NCBI GenBank assembly: GCA_034432445.1 | Contig: DAOUBX010000033.1 | Coordinates: 1-12,752 of the forward strand | From: JANWYQ01 sp034432445 | Lineage (GTDB): Bacteria > Chloroflexota > Anaerolineae > JAAEKA01 | Reading direction: 5' to 3' | DNA: 12,752 nucleotides | Shown here: piece by piece, positions 1-6,080 of the stretch | Layout: every line of letters begins with the position of its first letter | Numbering within the stretch: the stretch's first letter is position 1 | The notes under the pieces: model-generated | Databases searched by the model: none | What the model was told of the DNA's origin: nothing | Seen by the model: only the letters and a program-made list of their open reading frames with translations | Made by a program: the position numbers and the translations under genes

Positions 1-13
1 AATGAAAGCGCGG

Positions 14-37
14 CGGGCACGGTCGGAGACCGGCCCG
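14..37. repeat. Bulged inverted repeat (hairpin)
   Basis: The arms CGGGC(A)CGGTC and GACCGGCCCG pair over ten base pairs with a single bulged A and a GGA loop. A run of four T follows only after a gap (43-46), so it is a poor intrinsic terminator. It could be the end of an upstream transcription unit or a palindromic repeat unit. It lies 22 bp before the repeat at 60-74. Confidence 0.5.
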
Positions 38-59
38 AGCGATTTTCAGGTTAGAATCC

Positions 60-74
60 AAATGCCCGGCACCT
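60..74 (+). repeat. Copy of short palindromic repeat (REP-like)
   Basis: AAATGCCCGGCACCT matches the arm at 12738-12752 (AAGTGCCCGGCACCT) at 14 of 15 positions. The core TGCCCGGCA is an odd-length palindrome centred on one C. If there is a partner arm at the same spacing as in the downstream pair, it would fall across the left edge of the window, so it cannot be judged whether this copy is single or paired. Confidence 0.55.
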
Positions 75-206
75 ATGGCTGAATAGTTACAACCCGACTA
101 TGCAGCTGGTCATGTGAGTCGTGCGTTGGCGGCAACCACCGGAGGATAAAAGTCCCCCGTCTGGAAAACGACGCCCCGGCGCCGGCGCTTGTCGGTGCAC
201 CATCAA

Positions 207-222
207 GCCGGTTCGAACCGGC
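207..222. promoter_or_regulatory. Perfect 16-bp palindrome, possible operator
   Basis: GCCGGTTCGAACCGGC is identical to its reverse complement, with TTCGAA at its centre. A perfect 16-bp palindrome in non-coding DNA about 270 bp before a gene start fits the binding site of a dimeric regulator. The core resembles a tRNA T-loop, but the required T-stem pairing fails and no tRNA surrounds it. Function is inferred from symmetry only. Confidence 0.35.
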
Positions 223-393
223 GCAGTTATTCACAACCGGGGGCGGCTGCCGCTGACACAGCGTCCTCATCGCAGCGGGAATGTCGGACAGATTTGTCGA
301 TCTTGCACAGTGCGCATTACGAACAGAGAAGCGTGGACTACTGTCGACTCTTGCAGGCTGGCGCCTATGGCGGTTCAAACTGGGTAGCTGGGT

Positions 394-423
394 CTGGCGA
401 ATTTTGTCGTTCTCGTGTAGAAT
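394..423 (+). promoter_or_regulatory. Weak promoter candidate for the P450 cluster
   Basis: TAGAAT at 418-423 matches the sigma-70 -10 consensus at 5 of 6 positions. The best -35 at suitable spacing (CTGGCG at 394-399, 18-bp spacer) matches only 3 of 6. Transcription would start near 430 and leave a leader of about 60 nt. Offered because nothing better is visible before the first gene of the cluster. Confidence 0.25.
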
Positions 424-491
424 TGCACTGCTGCCTTGCGACTCAGCATGCTGCCGCGGGCACATTTGTCTTAGCTAGCACAGGTACTCTC

Positions 492-1829
492 ATGACGCAA
501 ACCTCCTCGCCGCTGCCCACAGCGGGCAGCGAAACCGGACTGGCGGTCCTGAAAGGGCTGGCGCGCGAGCGTTCGCTCTTGACCGCGCTCACGCTCATGA
601 ACAAACACGTCGGCACGGCTTTCCGCATCACGCTGCCGCGTTTTCAACCCGCCGTGTTCATCGGCCCCGAGTCCAATCGCCAGATTCTCGTGACAGAACG
701 TCAGAAGTTCCAGTGGCGGCCAGAAGGCGACCCGGTGACCAAACTGTTGCGCGAAGGGGTGCTGGTCATCGATGGTGAGTTCCACGACGAAGTGCGCAGC
801 CACATGGACCCGGCCCTGCAGAGGCGCCACGTGCTGCCGCACATTCCCGCCTTCTGGCGCTACACCGACGACATCACCAATACCTGGCATGACGGCGACG
901 TGCGCGACATGCTGGTGGAAATGCGTCGCGTGGCCCTCCTGATCTTGATGGGCACGCTGTTCGAAGTCGAGTTCATGCCAGACATGCAGCGCATGTGGCA
1001 GCCGATCATGCACTTGCTGGAGTACATCTCGCCCGGGCTGTGGATCTTCTGGTCTGGCATGCCACGACCGAAGTACAGGCACGCCATCGCGGCGATGGAC
1101 GAGTATCTCTACGGCATCATCCGCGAACGGCGGGCAGAGCTGGCAAAGTTTGGCGTGGAGCCATCGCCGGGCGACCTGTTGGGGCAATTGATCGTACATT
1201 CCGGCTACAGCGACGACTTGATCCGCGACCAACTCCTGACCATGCTCATCGCCGGCCATGACACCAGCACCGCGCTGCTGGCCTGGGTGTTCTACCTGAT
1301 CGGCACGCATCCCGACGCCATGGCCGCCATGCGCGACGAGGTCGATACGGTGCTGACCAGCCGCGACCAGCCGCCGTCGGTGGAGCAAATCAACCGCCTC
1401 GTGGTCACCGACCAGGTGATCAAGGAAACGCTGCGCCTCTACCCACCCATCCACGTCGGCAACCGCCGCGCCTTGACCGACGTGCGCATCCAAGGATACG
1501 ACGTGCCGGCAGGAACGCGCGTCATGTATTCGATCTACCTGTCGCACCGCGACAAGAACCACTGGGAGAACCCCGAAGAATTCTGCCCGGCGCGCTTCGA
1601 CCGCCAGCAAGAGAGCAATCGCACCCCTTTCAGCTACGTGCCTTTCGGCGGCGGGCCGCGCAATTGCATTGGCGCGGCCTTTGCCCAAGTCGAGTCCAAG
1701 GTCGTGCTCTCCCGGCTCTTGCAGACCTTCGAGTTCGAACTGCTCAACGGCAAGCAGATCAAGCCATACATGGGCGCAACGCTGGAGCCGCGCCCCGGCG
1801 TGAAGATGCGCATCAAGAGGCGGAGGTGA
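492..1829 (+). CDS. Cytochrome P450
   Basis: A 445-residue soluble haem-thiolate monooxygenase, of normal length for a bacterial P450. The hallmarks are in order: the I-helix oxygen-activation motif AGHDTST at residues 254-260, the K-helix ExxR in KETLR (E312, R315), the PARF segment at 366-369, and the haem-binding loop FGGGPRNCIG at 385-394 with Cys392 as the iron ligand. The PPFGGG-type loop and PARF are typical of the P450 group that includes carotenoid hydroxylases such as CYP175A1 and retinoid/fatty-acid hydroxylases, but the substrate cannot be read from sequence. The ATG at 492 was chosen because the family N-terminus follows it and a weak AGG lies seven bases upstream; the open frame further upstream does not look coding. 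No ferredoxin or reductase gene is nearby, so electrons must come from partners encoded elsewhere. Its stop codon lies within the ribosome-binding site of the glycosyltransferase gene, so the two are probably translationally coupled. Confidence 0.93.
   Translation: MTQTSSPLPTAGSETGLAVLKGLARERSLLTALTLMNKHVGTAFRITLPRFQPAVFIGPESNRQILVTERQKFQWRPEGDPVTKLLREGVLVIDGEFHDEVRSHMDPALQRRHVLPHIPAFWRYTDDITNTWHDGDVRDMLVEMRRVALLILMGTLFEVEFMPDMQRMWQPIMHLLEYISPGLWIFWSGMPRPKYRHAIAAMDEYLYGIIRERRAELAKFGVEPSPGDLLGQLIVHSGYSDDLIRDQLLTMLIAGHDTSTALLAWVFYLIGTHPDAMAAMRDEVDTVLTSRDQPPSVEQINRLVVTDQVIKETLRLYPPIHVGNRRALTDVRIQGYDVPAGTRVMYSIYLSHRDKNHWENPEEFCPARFDRQQESNRTPFSYVPFGGGPRNCIGAAFAQVESKVVLSRLLQTFEFELLNGKQIKPYMGATLEPRPGVKMRIKRRR
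1822..1826 (+). promoter_or_regulatory. Strong ribosome binding site fixing a GTG start
   Basis: GGAGGTGATC (1822-1831) is a full-length complement of the 16S anti-Shine-Dalgarno sequence. GGAGG ends six bases before the GTG at 1833 and overlaps the P450 stop codon. It supports GTG as the glycosyltransferase start and tight coupling to the P450. Confidence 0.8.
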
Positions 1830-1832
1830 TCG

Positions 1833-2918
1833 GTGCCTGCCTGGTATAGCTGGCGACGCTCGGCCGCGCTCACTTTCCTGGCTCTGCCCCTCAGTTGGCA
1901 GGCGGAACGTCGCATACGGTCGATGCCACACCTGGAGGCCTGCCGGTGCACGGCCCCCTTGCCATCGCTGTCCATCATCGTGCCAGCGCGCAACGAAGAA
2001 CACAACTTGCGCCATCTGTTACCGTCCCTCCAGGCCATCCACTACCCCGGGCCTCACGAGATCATCGTCGTCGACGACAACTCCACCGATCACACCGCTG
2101 ACGTTGCCGCTGCTCATGGCGCACGCGTCCTGAGATTGAATCGCCTGCCGGCCGGCTGGAAAGGCAAGCCCCACGCCTGTCACCACGGCGCGCAGGCCGC
2201 CCAAGGCGAATGGCTGCTTTTCACCGACGCCGACACACGCCACGACCCATACGGCCCTGCACGCGCCGTTGCGCACGCCCTGCAACACGAGCTCGACGGC
2301 CTGAGCCTGTTCCTCAAACAGGAGTGTCACGGCGTAATCGACCGCCTGGCGTTGACAGCCGCCTTTGCTGGGTTATTTGCCGGCAGCAACCCGCAGGACA
2401 CCCTCTTCAACGGGCAATACATCCTGTTGCGGCGCTCAGTCTACCAGGCCAGCGGCGGTTTCGCCGCCGTGCGCGCAGAAGCGCTGGAAGACGTTGCCTA
2501 CGGCCAGCTCCTGCGCCGCCTCGGCTACAAGACGGCCGTGTTGCTCGACGAGGAAGCGGCGCGGGTGCGCATGTACGAGAACACCCTGGCTACTTGGCAT
2601 GGGATGAACCGGCTAGGCGCCGACTCTTTGCGCTGGTCTGGGCTGCGCAGCGTAGTTACAGCTTTGTTCGTTACGGCGCTGATTTCGCCGCTGGTTACCT
2701 CGCTCGGTGTAGCCGGCGGCAAGCTAGATCGCCGCTGGCTGCCCGCGACATGGGCCGCCACAACCGTGTCGATGTTCTCTTGGGCCAGACGCTTTGGCTC
2801 GCCCTGGTGGGCGCTGGCTGCGCCCTTCGGCGCCCTCTTTGTGCAGCTAGCCGCCATTTGGGGCATCTTGAATCGACTGATCGGCCGCGGCGTGCGCTGG
2901 AAGGGGCGCCGCGTATGA
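1833..2918 (+). CDS. GT2-family glycosyltransferase, CrtQ/HpnB-like
   Basis: A 361-residue membrane-associated glycosyltransferase of the GT-A fold, using a nucleotide-sugar donor. The nucleotide-binding strand motifs are SIIVPARNEE (47-56) and VVDDNSTD (79-86). GWKGKPHAC lies at 108-116, the DAD metal-binding motif at 132-134 and an ED pair (219-220) sits where the catalytic base is expected. A short hydrophobic stretch at the N-terminus and two hydrophobic segments near 272-292 and 322-348 suggest membrane anchoring; the tail ends in WKGRR. From memory, the layout (PARNEE, GK-HAC, DAD, terminal WKGR) resembles staphylococcal CrtQ, which glucosylates a C30 carotenoid acid. The GWxGK feature also occurs in hopanoid-associated HpnB proteins, so the acceptor is probably a terpenoid lipid but is not settled. 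The GTG start is set by the strong ribosome-binding site three bases after the P450 stop. Confidence 0.82.
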   Translation: MPAWYSWRRSAALTFLALPLSWQAERRIRSMPHLEACRCTAPLPSLSIIVPARNEEHNLRHLLPSLQAIHYPGPHEIIVVDDNSTDHTADVAAAHGARVLRLNRLPAGWKGKPHACHHGAQAAQGEWLLFTDADTRHDPYGPARAVAHALQHELDGLSLFLKQECHGVIDRLALTAAFAGLFAGSNPQDTLFNGQYILLRRSVYQASGGFAAVRAEALEDVAYGQLLRRLGYKTAVLLDEEAARVRMYENTLATWHGMNRLGADSLRWSGLRSVVTALFVTALISPLVTSLGVAGGKLDRRWLPATWAATTVSMFSWARRFGSPWWALAAPFGALFVQLAAIWGILNRLIGRGVRWKGRRV

Positions 2919-2976
2919 CCAGCGGCGGTGTTCCGCTTCGCTACGTCCCGCCTTTCGGCAAAACACGAGTAACCCC

Positions 2977-3594
2977 ATGACAGACCTGACAACTGCTCTT
3001 CTCTGGGTCGCTTTCGCGTTCTTCTGCGGCGCCTTGCCCCTCTCGTATTGGTTGGGCCGGATCTTTTTGCACGTCGATATCCGACAGTACGGCGACGGCA
3101 ACCCAGGCGCCGCCAACGTTTGGCGCGCCGGCGGCAAGTGGTGGGGGCTGCTGGCAATCTTCTTGGACGCGTTCAAGGGATTGATCCCGGTCGCACTTGC
3201 CAACTTTAGCACCGGGTTGACAGGCTGGGCGCTGGTGGCCACTGCACTGGCGCCGATTCTTGGTCACGCTTATACCCCTTTCCTGCGCTTCAACGGCGGC
3301 AAGGCTCTCTCTGTGACCTTCGGTGTATGGACCGGTTTGACGCTATGGCAGGCGCCCGTGGTGCTCGGTCTGGCTTTCGCCGTGTGGCTCAAGCTCCTGG
3401 TTGTGGAAGGCTGGGCAATCTTAGCCGGCATGCTGACGCTGCTGGTCTTCTTCGTGCTCACACAAGCGCCGCCGGATTGGCTGGCCGTTTGGGCCGGCAG
3501 CCTCCTGCTGTTCCTGTGGAAGCATCGCACCGACTTCCGCCGTCCGCCCAACCTGCGCCAAGGGAGTCTGGGGAGATTCCTGCCAAAGCAATGA
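2977..3594 (+). CDS. plsY: PlsY-family membrane acyltransferase
   Basis: A 205-residue polytopic membrane protein of the PlsY (DUF205) family, whose classical members transfer an acyl group from acyl-phosphate to glycerol-3-phosphate in the first step of phospholipid synthesis. Length and hydrophobic pattern (about five to seven segments) are normal. Motif 1 is DIRQYGDGNPGAANVWR (34-50), motif 2 is GHAYTPFLRFNGGKA (96-110), and a cytoplasmic HRTDFRR (183-189) matches the third loop. Classical motif 1 reads GSGNxGATN with an essential Ser; here that position is Asp40, and the Thr is Ala46, while Arg50 is kept. This may be a sub-family with another acceptor. It follows the glycosyltransferase by 58 bp with no terminator between them, so it probably belongs to the same unit and could acylate the glycosylated product. 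Plain PlsY activity cannot be excluded, because no other copy can be checked here. Confidence 0.85.
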   Translation: MTDLTTALLWVAFAFFCGALPLSYWLGRIFLHVDIRQYGDGNPGAANVWRAGGKWWGLLAIFLDAFKGLIPVALANFSTGLTGWALVATALAPILGHAYTPFLRFNGGKALSVTFGVWTGLTLWQAPVVLGLAFAVWLKLLVVEGWAILAGMLTLLVFFVLTQAPPDWLAVWAGSLLLFLWKHRTDFRRPPNLRQGSLGRFLPKQ

Positions 3595-3631
3595 ACAGAC
3601 CGCCTGCCGATCCAACCGCACCTGCCCGCAA

Positions 3632-3660
3632 TTGACCCATCCACGCTCGTGTGCTATCAT
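3632..3660 (+). promoter_or_regulatory. Sigma-70-type promoter of the six-gene operon
   Basis: TTGACC (3632-3637) and TATCAT (3655-3660) each match consensus at 5 of 6 positions with an ideal 17-bp spacer, and a TG one base before the -10 adds an extended -10 element. It lies in the gap after the acyltransferase gene and about 75 bp before the lipoprotein start, so it probably drives the run of genes from 3739 to 8893. Confidence 0.72.
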
Positions 3661-3738
3661 CGTGTGCCGCCGTCTGCAGCACAAGCGCAACACGCCGGTC
3701 AAAGCACCATGCCCGGATTACCCCAGCGAGAGAACCCT

Positions 3739-4560
3739 ATGACCTGCGCCCACTACACCATGCGCGCCGCAGCTTGGTCTGGCCTCCTGGCTGTCACGTT
3801 GTTTTTGGCCGCCTGTGGTGGTCAGACGCCGACCAATGGCCCAACGGCCTCGCCTGCCAGCACGGTGCAACCTACAGCGCAGCCTTCCTCTACCGCTGCT
3901 GCGCCCTCGACGCCGCCGATGCCTGCGGTGCAGGGGCTTGCGTCAGCAACCGCGTCGGTCACCGACGTGACGTTGACCCCTGTCGCCGAGCTAGCGCTGC
4001 TGGCGCCGGAGAACGAGCCGCCCGAAGGGCCGGCCACCCTGCGCGGCTTATACGGTCGCCACGGCGCAGGCGACCGCTCCCTCTTCACCTGCCGCAGCGA
4101 TCAAAGCGCGCTCAAATGCACCCGCTACGCCTTTACCCTCCCCACCGTTGGGCCGGCCCTGCTCGAAGTGGATGGGCAAATCGAAGCAGGCCAGGTCAAC
4201 GTGATCGCCTGGCGGCCGGTAGCCGACGACCTGGCGGCCAGTCAAGCTGCGGCGCAACTCGCTCTGGCAGCAGTGGCCGACCAGGTGGCAGCGCTGGACT
4301 GGGGCAGCATCGCGCGCGCCGACTTCGCCGAGTCGAGCGCGTCGGCGCGTTGGCCAGTGGAAGCCGTGTACAGCACGGTCCCCGAGCTCTTCGGCTACGA
4401 CATGGCCAAGAATCGCGTCATCTGGCGCGTGCAAGGCCCTGACATGCCCCCACAGAAGAACCTGGTGACGCGCTTTCCCGCCTTGTATCTTCTGACAAGC
4501 CTCGATGGCCGTGGAGCGGTGGATGTGCTGGCGACCATCGAGGGCTTTGTGTTGGAGTAA
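3739..4560 (+). CDS. Lipoprotein of unknown function
   Basis: A 273-residue predicted lipoprotein. A signal peptide with a hydrophobic core ends in the lipobox LAAC, with lipidated Cys26, followed by GG. A Pro/Thr/Ser/Ala-rich spacer runs from about 29 to 75, a common surface tether in Anaerolineae. The remaining roughly 190 residues look folded and carry two cysteines (118 and 127) that could form a disulfide outside the cytoplasm. I recognise no enzymatic motif or named domain. The ATG at 3739 was chosen because it puts a normal signal peptide at the N-terminus; the frame is open from 3649, but that stretch overlaps the promoter. An in-frame ATG seven codons later (3760) is an alternative. 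It is the first gene of the operon, and its end supplies the ribosome-binding site (TTGGAG) for the next gene five bases away. Confidence 0.8.
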   Translation: MTCAHYTMRAAAWSGLLAVTLFLAACGGQTPTNGPTASPASTVQPTAQPSSTAAAPSTPPMPAVQGLASATASVTDVTLTPVAELALLAPENEPPEGPATLRGLYGRHGAGDRSLFTCRSDQSALKCTRYAFTLPTVGPALLEVDGQIEAGQVNVIAWRPVADDLAASQAAAQLALAAVADQVAALDWGSIARADFAESSASARWPVEAVYSTVPELFGYDMAKNRVIWRVQGPDMPPQKNLVTRFPALYLLTSLDGRGAVDVLATIEGFVLE

Positions 4561-4565
4561 ACACC

Positions 4566-5543
4566 ATGAATAAGCGTGAACGTCTACAAGCGACTATAGC
4601 CGGCGAGCCTGTGGACCGTCCTGCCGTGGCGCTTTGGCGCCATTGGCCAGGCGATGATCAGCGCGCGGCTGACTTGGCTGCGGCGCACCTGGCCTGGCAG
4701 AACGCCTGGGACTTCGATCTGGTCAAGATGATGCCCAGCAGCGAGTATTGTCTGCACGATTGGGGCATCCAGAGCGCCTGGCTAGGCGGGGACGAGGGCA
4801 CGCGCACGTACCAGAGCCGCTTGATCAACGCGCCCGAGGACTGGCGCCGCTTGTGGGAGCTCGATCCGCTCAGCGGCGCGCTGGCCGACGCTCGACAGGC
4901 CTGCCAACTTGTCAAAGCCGGTGTTGGACCAGACACGCCCGTGATCATGACCATCTTCAGCCCGCTGGCGCAAGCCAAGAACCTGGCCGGCCCTGCGCTG
5001 TTTGCGCACTTGCGTCGCTATCCGGGGGCGGTGATGGCCGGCTTGGAGATCATCACCCGCAGCATCTTGCGTTTCCTGGATACGCTGCGCGACGCCGGCA
5101 TCGACGGCATCTACTATGCCGTGCAGCTGGCCAGCACCGACAAGCTGAGCCGCGCCGAGGTCGAGCAGTTCAGCCGCCCCTTCGATCTGCGCATTCTAGA
5201 GGCTGCCGGCGGCTGGTGGTTCAACATGCTGCACCTGCACGGGCTGGACGTGTACGCCGACCTGTTCACCGACTATCCGGTCCAGGCCGTCAACTGGCAC
5301 GACCGCGAGGCTGGCCCCAGCCTGGCCGAGGGACTGCAGCTCTTTACCGGTGCGGTGTCGGGCGGGCTGAACCGTTGGACGCTCCTGCGCGGTACGCCCG
5401 AGGACGTGTGCCGCGAGGCAGCCGATGCCATCGCTCAAACCGGCGGCCGGCGGCTGATCCTCTCCTCGGGCTGCGTCGTGATGACCACGACGCCACAGAG
5501 CAACCTGCGCGCGGTGCGCCAGAGCGTCGCGCAAGACAAGTAG
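4566..5543 (+). CDS. URO-D superfamily protein, not canonical HemE
   Basis: A 325-residue protein of the uroporphyrinogen decarboxylase / corrinoid-methyltransferase superfamily (TIM barrel). The N-terminus (RERLQATIAGEPVDRPAVALWR) follows the family pattern. However, the RQAGR segment that binds substrate carboxylates in true HemE is replaced by WRHWPGDDQ, so haem synthesis is unlikely. The block at 219-255 (FNMLHLHG, then DYPVQAVNWHDRE) and the end (LSSGCVVMTTTP, then NLRAVRQSV) are like the methyltransferase-type branch, in which a zinc site is built from H-x-C and a late Cys. Here H223, H225 and C303 stand at comparable places, so a metal site is plausible. No corrinoid protein or methyltransferase partner is encoded nearby, and the substrate is unknown. 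The start codon has a good ribosome-binding site inside the lipoprotein stop region. Confidence 0.85.
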   Translation: MNKRERLQATIAGEPVDRPAVALWRHWPGDDQRAADLAAAHLAWQNAWDFDLVKMMPSSEYCLHDWGIQSAWLGGDEGTRTYQSRLINAPEDWRRLWELDPLSGALADARQACQLVKAGVGPDTPVIMTIFSPLAQAKNLAGPALFAHLRRYPGAVMAGLEIITRSILRFLDTLRDAGIDGIYYAVQLASTDKLSRAEVEQFSRPFDLRILEAAGGWWFNMLHLHGLDVYADLFTDYPVQAVNWHDREAGPSLAEGLQLFTGAVSGGLNRWTLLRGTPEDVCREAADAIAQTGGRRLILSSGCVVMTTTPQSNLRAVRQSVAQDK

Positions 5544-5546
5544 TCC

Positions 5547-6080
5547 ATGTACACCGATTACCGCTTTTGCCCGCGCTGCGGCGCAGCGTTAGAGCTCAAA
5601 GTTGCGTTTGGCCAGGAGCGCCCTGTTTGCGCCGCCTGCGGGTTCGTCTACTTCCGCGACCCTAAGGTGGCGGCCGCCGTGTTAGTCAGCGACAATGGGC
5701 GGGTGCTGCTGGTGCGCCGCGGGGTCACGCCCCAGCTAGGCTTCTGGGCGCTGCCGGCCGGCTTCGTAGATCCCGGCGAGCTGCCCGATCAAACCGCGGC
5801 GCGCGAGGCGTTGGAAGAGACGGGCCTACACATTGCCGTGGACAGCCTCCTGCAGATTCGGCTGATGACAAACCCGGAGAAGCCGGGCTTTCTGATGATC
5901 TACCGCGGCCACCCGGCCGGCGGCGCGCTGCAGCCTGGCGATGACGTGACCGAGGTGCGCTGGTTCGGGCCGGATGAAATCCCTTGGCACGAGCTGGCGT
6001 TCGAGTCCACCCACGACATGGTGCGCCTGTGGCTGGCCGAAGTGCACAGCGTCGAGGATAACAGAGTTGAACACGATTGA
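5547..6080 (+). CDS. Zinc-ribbon Nudix hydrolase
   Basis: A 177-residue cytoplasmic Nudix pyrophosphohydrolase, cleaving a nucleoside diphosphate linked to another group with Mg2+ or Mn2+. A small N-terminal zinc ribbon has two CxxC pairs (C8, C11, C28, C31). The complete Nudix box (GX5EX7REUXEEXGU) runs from G72 to L94, with E78, R86, E87, E90 and E91 all present. A zinc ribbon directly before a Nudix domain is the NADH-pyrophosphatase (NudC)-like or ADP-ribose-type arrangement, but the downstream SQPWPxPxS signature of NudC is absent, so the exact substrate is open. It starts three bases after the URO-D gene with little Shine-Dalgarno sequence, suggesting translational coupling, and overlaps the next gene by 14 bp. 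Confidence 0.9.
   Translation: MYTDYRFCPRCGAALELKVAFGQERPVCAACGFVYFRDPKVAAAVLVSDNGRVLLVRRGVTPQLGFWALPAGFVDPGELPDQTAAREALEETGLHIAVDSLLQIRLMTNPEKPGFLMIYRGHPAGGALQPGDDVTEVRWFGPDEIPWHELAFESTHDMVRLWLAEVHSVEDNRVEHD

Larger units (their letters stand above)
1..491. other. Non-coding region upstream of the P450 gene
   Basis: I find no credible gene here. The P450 reading frame stays open upstream to 189, but that stretch encodes a Cys/Ser/Arg-rich sequence with no P450 character and lies before the natural start at 492. A minus-strand frame (73-465) looks equally unlike a protein. The region does hold a bulged hairpin (14-37), a copy of a short palindromic repeat (60-74), a perfect 16-bp palindrome (207-222), a single exact DnaA-box match TTATTCACA (227-235, probably chance) and a weak promoter candidate shortly before the P450 gene. 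The gene upstream lies outside the window. Confidence 0.6.

Noticed and set aside
207..222. tRNA T-arm (GGTTCGAACC)
   Set aside because: In the tRNA register the T-stem has a G-G mismatch, and no acceptor, D or anticodon arm can be found around it.
227..235. Replication origin signalled by a DnaA box
   Set aside because: Only one box, with no AT-rich stretch and no dnaA or dnaN gene nearby.
189..491. N-terminal extension of the P450 frame by 101 codons
   Set aside because: The sequence is Cys/Ser/Arg-rich and unlike any P450 N-terminus, it covers the palindrome at 207-222 and the candidate promoter at 394-423, and a normal 445-residue P450 begins at 492.
471..2015. Long antisense open frame (514 codons) opposite the P450 gene
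   Set aside because: It mirrors the codon structure of a clear P450 gene in GC-rich DNA, and its His/Arg/Gln-rich translation has no recognisable domain.
2210..2980. Open frame in another + frame over the glycosyltransferase
   Set aside because: Arg/Pro/Ala-rich translation without motifs, inside a gene with conserved GT2 motifs.
4566..5543. Annotation as hemE (uroporphyrinogen decarboxylase)
   Set aside because: The RQAGR substrate-binding segment is missing, and the C-terminal half is more like the methyltransferase-type branch.
4748..5665. Open frame overlapping the URO-D and Nudix genes
   Set aside because: Arg-rich out-of-frame shadow; both overlapped genes have family motifs in their own frames.
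5974..6066. Upstream ATG start for the PHP gene
   Set aside because: It would overlap the Nudix gene by 107 bp and add a leader unlike the family; TTG at 6067 has a ribosome-binding site and the right N-terminus.
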